Shown here piece after piece: positions 14,298-17,148 of a stretch of 17,148 nt of DNA. The DNA is from Bulleidia sp. (GTDB taxonomy: Bacteria > Bacillota_I > Bacilli_A > Erysipelotrichales > Erysipelotrichaceae), in assembly GCA_016293365.1 (NCBI GenBank), contig JAEDEK010000027.1, positions 1-17,148 of the forward strand, given 5' to 3'. How positions within the stretch are numbered: the stretch's first letter is position 1; each line of letters opens with the position of its first letter. The notes under the pieces are model-generated. The model worked only from the letters and a program-made list of their open reading frames with translations, searched no databases and was not told where the DNA came from. The translations under genes and the position numbers were made by a program.

Positions 14298-14810
14298 ATG
14301 ATTACTGTCGATATTGTAAATCAGTTATTTCCGAATATTGTGACGGTTATCGTCCAGCTGTGCAGTACTCTTGTTCTTTTTCTGGTCGCAAAGAAGTTTT
14401 TATGGAAATCCGTCAAAAACTGGATGAATGTCCGCGCTGAAAAGATGCAGGCAGATCTTTCTGCAAGTCAGAAGGCTAAGGAAGAAGCTATGCTTGATCG
14501 TAACAGTGCAAAGGATGAACTTGCTGCGGCTTCCAGGAAGTCTGAAGCAATGATCGAAGCTGCTGTAAAGCAGGCAGGTCAGGAAAAGGAATCCATTCTG
14601 GAAGAGGCACGCCGTCAGGCTGGTGCTGAAAAGCAGAAGGCACATGCACAGATTGAGGCGGAAAGAGTTGCGATGTATGACTCCATGAAGAAGGAAATGG
14701 TAGACATTGCATTAGACGCAGCCGCTAAGCTCATCGGTGATAAGAACACAGATGAAATGGATCGTCAGGCAATCGAAGCATTTGTAAATGGTGACGATCA
14801 TGGCAAGTGA
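14298..14810 (+). CDS. atpF: ATP synthase F0 subunit b (peripheral stalk)
   Basis: Subunit b anchors F1 to the membrane through a long parallel coiled coil. The 170-aa protein has one N-terminal membrane span (about 10-31) and then an almost continuous charged, Ala-rich helix (about 38-150), ending with a segment that binds delta. AGGAAG (14282-14287) is 10 bases from the ATG. The gene lies 21 bases after atpE and overlaps atpH. Confidence 0.95.
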   Translation: MITVDIVNQLFPNIVTVIVQLCSTLVLFLVAKKFLWKSVKNWMNVRAEKMQADLSASQKAKEEAMLDRNSAKDELAAASRKSEAMIEAAVKQAGQEKESILEEARRQAGAEKQKAHAQIEAERVAMYDSMKKEMVDIALDAAAKLIGDKNTDEMDRQAIEAFVNGDDHGK

Positions 14811-15345
14811 GATTGCGGTACGTTACGCACAGGGACTGTTTGAACTGACAGAGGAAATGAATACAGTGAAAAAGACAAAGGAAGAAGTCGAAGCACTGCA
14901 GAAGGTGCTTGCTGACAATCCGGATGTTGAGCTGTTTTTCCGTGCTGTCAAAGTCACAAAACAGGAAAAAAGAAATTTTATTGATCAGGTGTTTGGAAAG
15001 ACATGCTCTCATGAACTTGTCAGTTTTCTGAAACTGCTGATTGATAAGGGAAGAATCTACTGTCTGGATGAAATACTGGATGACTATGTACAGATGGCGG
15101 ACGAGAAACTCGGTATTGTAAGAGCTGTTGTTTCTTCTGCACGACCATTGGATGAAAAACAGATGGAACAGATCCGTACGGCATTGGAAAAGAAGATGGG
15201 CAGAACAGTGATTCTGACTAACAGAACAGATCCGTCTTTGATTGCCGGTATCAAGGTTACTGTCGGTAACAGAGTAACAGATATTACGATGGCAACTAAG
15301 ATTGAAACAATGAGAAATGCGTTATTGAAAGGAGGACAGGCATGA
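14800..15345 (+). CDS. atpH: ATP synthase F1 subunit delta
   Basis: Delta (OSCP) joins the top of F1 to the b stalk. I chose the ATG at 14800, giving a 181-aa protein that starts MASEIAVRYAQGLFEL, the usual delta N-terminus; an upstream ATG at 14788 would add four residues (MVTI). Its N-domain is helical (1-105), and the C-terminal signature DPSLIAGIKVTVGN is clear. The chosen start overlaps atpF by 11 bases, so coupling is likely. The gene overlaps atpA by 4 bases (ATGA). Confidence 0.93.
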   Translation: MASEIAVRYAQGLFELTEEMNTVKKTKEEVEALQKVLADNPDVELFFRAVKVTKQEKRNFIDQVFGKTCSHELVSFLKLLIDKGRIYCLDEILDDYVQMADEKLGIVRAVVSSARPLDEKQMEQIRTALEKKMGRTVILTNRTDPSLIAGIKVTVGNRVTDITMATKIETMRNALLKGGQA

Positions 15346-16871
15346 GCAGAGAGATCAGACCGGAAGAAATCAGTTCCCTGATCAGAGAACAGATCCGAAA
15401 CTATGATCACAGAATCCATTCCGATGATGTCGGTTATGTCATCTCGGTTGGTGATGGTATTGCCATGGTCCAGGGCATTGATAAGGCAATGTCCTCAGAA
15501 TTACTTGAATTCCCGAAGGGAGTTATGGGAATGGTCATGAACCTGGAAGAAGACCATATCGGTGTTGTTCTTCTTGGTGATGATACACAGATCAGAGAAG
15601 GTGATGAAGTCAGACGTACAGGTAAGATCGTCGAAGTACCTGTCGGTGATTCACTTCTTGGAAGAGTTGTTGACCCGCTTGGAAATGCCATCGATGGTGG
15701 TGAAAATCCGGTGTGCACAAAGACAAGACCTGTTGAAAGAGTTGCTCCTGGTGTCATGACAAGAAAGTCTGTTGATCAGCCATTAATGACTGGTCTTAAG
15801 GTCATTGACTCCATGATCCCGATCGGTAAGGGTCAGCGTGAGCTGATTATAGGCGATAGAGAAACCGGTAAGACAGCCATTGCGGTTGATACGATCATCA
15901 ACCAGAAGGGCAAGAATGTCTACTGCATCTATGTAGCCATCGGTCAGAAGGAATCCACAGTCGCACGTATGGTTCAGAAGCTGAGAGAAAATGAAGCGAT
16001 GGAATATACAGTTGTTGTCAATGCATCTGCATCTTCCAGTGCACCTTTACAGTATATTGCTCCATATGCAGGCTGTGCGATGGGTGAAGAATGGATGGAA
16101 CAGGGCAAGGATGTTCTGATCATCTATGATGACCTGTCCAAGCATGCCGTTGCATACCGTACAATGTCACTTCTTCTGAAGCGTCCTCCGGGAAGAGAAG
16201 CTTATCCTGGTGATGTCTTCTATCTGCATTCCAGACTTCTTGAACGTGCAGCAAAACTGTCCGATGAACTGGGTGGTGGTTCATTAACAGCACTTCCGAT
16301 CATCGAAACACAGGCTGGTGATATTTCAGCCTATATTCCAACAAACGTCATTTCCATCACAGATGGTCAGATCTTCCTGCAGACAGATCTGTTTGCAGCA
16401 GGTGTCAGACCTGCAGTAGACTCTGGTCTTTCTGTATCCAGAGTAGGTTCCAGCGCGCAGACAAAAGCGATGAAGAAGGTATCTTCTTCTCTCAAGCTCG
16501 ATCTTGCACAGTATCATGAAATGCAGTCATTTGCACAGTTCGGTTCTGACCTGGATGATTCCACAAAGAAGATCCTGAACCATGGTGCACATGTTACGGA
16601 ACTGCTCAAGCAGCCACAGTATTCACCAATGTCCATGGTTGATCAGGTACTGTCTTTGTTTGCGATCAAAAACGGATTCATGGATGATCTGCCGGTGGAA
16701 GATGTTCCATCCTTTGAAAAGGCAATGCATCGTGCATTCCATGAAGAACACGCAGACCTTTGTCAGGAAATTGATGACAAGGGTGATCTGAGTAAGGAAA
16801 TGATGGATCAGATCACAGAAGGAATGCGTTCTGTTGTTGAACAGTTCAAGCTTGCCAAGGGAGTAAACTGA
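15342..16871 (+). CDS. atpA: ATP synthase F1 subunit alpha
   Basis: Alpha carries the non-catalytic nucleotide sites and contributes the arginine finger to the beta sites. The 509-aa product has a P-loop GDRETGKT at 171-178 (the usual residue at the fourth position is Gln; here Glu174), the ATPase alpha/beta signature PAVDSGLSVS, followed directly by the arginine-finger segment RVGSSAQTKAM. Length is close to the family norm of about 502-513. AAAGGAGG sits before the ATG, which overlaps the atpH stop. atpG follows after 1 base. Confidence 0.97.
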   Translation: MSREIRPEEISSLIREQIRNYDHRIHSDDVGYVISVGDGIAMVQGIDKAMSSELLEFPKGVMGMVMNLEEDHIGVVLLGDDTQIREGDEVRRTGKIVEVPVGDSLLGRVVDPLGNAIDGGENPVCTKTRPVERVAPGVMTRKSVDQPLMTGLKVIDSMIPIGKGQRELIIGDRETGKTAIAVDTIINQKGKNVYCIYVAIGQKESTVARMVQKLRENEAMEYTVVVNASASSSAPLQYIAPYAGCAMGEEWMEQGKDVLIIYDDLSKHAVAYRTMSLLLKRPPGREAYPGDVFYLHSRLLERAAKLSDELGGGSLTALPIIETQAGDISAYIPTNVISITDGQIFLQTDLFAAGVRPAVDSGLSVSRVGSSAQTKAMKKVSSSLKLDLAQYHEMQSFAQFGSDLDDSTKKILNHGAHVTELLKQPQYSPMSMVDQVLSLFAIKNGFMDDLPVEDVPSFEKAMHRAFHEEHADLCQEIDDKGDLSKEMMDQITEGMRSVVEQFKLAKGVN

Positions 16872-16872
16872 T

Positions 16873-17148
16873 ATGGCAGGCCAGTCAAGACAGGCATTGC
16901 GTACACGTATCAAATCCGTTCAGTCCACGCGTAAGATTACCAAGGCAATGGAAATGATCGCCAACGCAAAGCTGTTCAGACAGCGTGCCAGAATGGAAGC
17001 CAACCGTGAATATGCACAGCGTCTGCAGGATACGGTCAATGAAATTGCTGCAACCAATCCAGGCGTTGAAAGCAGATATCTTGTAAAAAACAGCTCAGAC
17101 AGAAAGATGACAGTCATCTTCTGTTCTGATCTTGGATTATGTGGTGGC
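16873..17148 (+). CDS. atpG: ATP synthase F1 subunit gamma (partial, cut by window end)
   Basis: The first 92 residues of the central shaft subunit are present; the gene runs off the window. The N-terminal helix includes RIKSVQSTRKITKAMEMIA, a strongly conserved gamma block that enters the alpha3beta3 cavity, and a later CSDLGLCGG segment matches the usual SDRGLCGG with Leu in place of Arg. AAGGGAG (16857-16863) is 9 bases upstream. The order I-B-E-F-H-A-G predicts atpD (beta) and atpC (epsilon) next. Confidence 0.95.
   Translation, partial: MAGQSRQALRTRIKSVQSTRKITKAMEMIANAKLFRQRARMEANREYAQRLQDTVNEIAATNPGVESRYLVKNSSDRKMTVIFCSDLGLCGG

Overview
This window is a 17 kb, fully co-directional (+ strand) housekeeping segment of a low-to-mid GC Gram-positive bacterium (Bacillota). 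Gene content and protein character suggest the Erysipelotrichia or a close relative. The supporting signs are a Bacillus-type dnaX-ybaB-recR module, paired Noc and ParB (Spo0J) proteins with Soj/ParA, a clostridial-style formate-THF ligase, a MurM/FemX-type cell-wall enzyme, and an F-type ATP synthase operon starting with an AtpI-like protein. The class assignment is inference, because no rRNA gene or search result is available. ParABS, Noc and DnaA-box-like sites together suggest the region lies near the chromosome origin.

Layout. (1) Positions 1-72 hold the tail of an upstream gene (possibly tadA) and its terminator. (2) Positions 101-7834 hold a tightly packed run: dnaX, ybaB, recR, fhs, an unrecognised protein with a possible PUA/EVE-like N-terminus, mnmG, and a 211-aa protein that reads as a degenerate ThyX. 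Several junctions overlap (recR, mnmG and the ThyX-like gene all start inside the preceding gene), so translational coupling is likely. A perfect 16-bp parS site lies inside dnaX. (3) Positions 7835-8015 are an AT-rich gap with three near-consensus DnaA boxes and an extended -10 promoter. (4) Positions 8016-12485 hold rsmG, noc, parA, parB and a FemX/MurM-like gene. A small zinc-ribbon gene follows, closed by a strong terminator at 12788-12817. (5) From 12867 to the end there is a regulatory region with a 10-bp tandem repeat and two TATAAT boxes, then atpI, atpB, atpE, atpF, atpH, atpA and the start of atpG. The beta and epsilon genes presumably lie beyond the window.

How the genes work together. 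DnaX and RecR serve replication and repair. ParA, ParB, parS and Noc couple segregation and nucleoid occlusion to the origin. MnmG and RsmG modify tRNA and rRNA. Fhs feeds the one-carbon folate pool that MnmG draws on, and the ThyX-like protein resembles an enzyme family that uses the same folate and flavin cofactors. The ATP synthase couples ion flux to ATP.

Most notable points: the c subunit carries two membrane carboxylates (E26 and E59), as in the Na+-coupled rotor of Fusobacterium; the ThyX-like protein has lost the family's flavin/substrate signature but keeps its C-terminal pattern; a perfect parS lies in the DnaX linker; and a DnaA-box cluster precedes rsmG-noc-parAB. I saw no mobile elements, CRISPR arrays, tRNA or rRNA genes.
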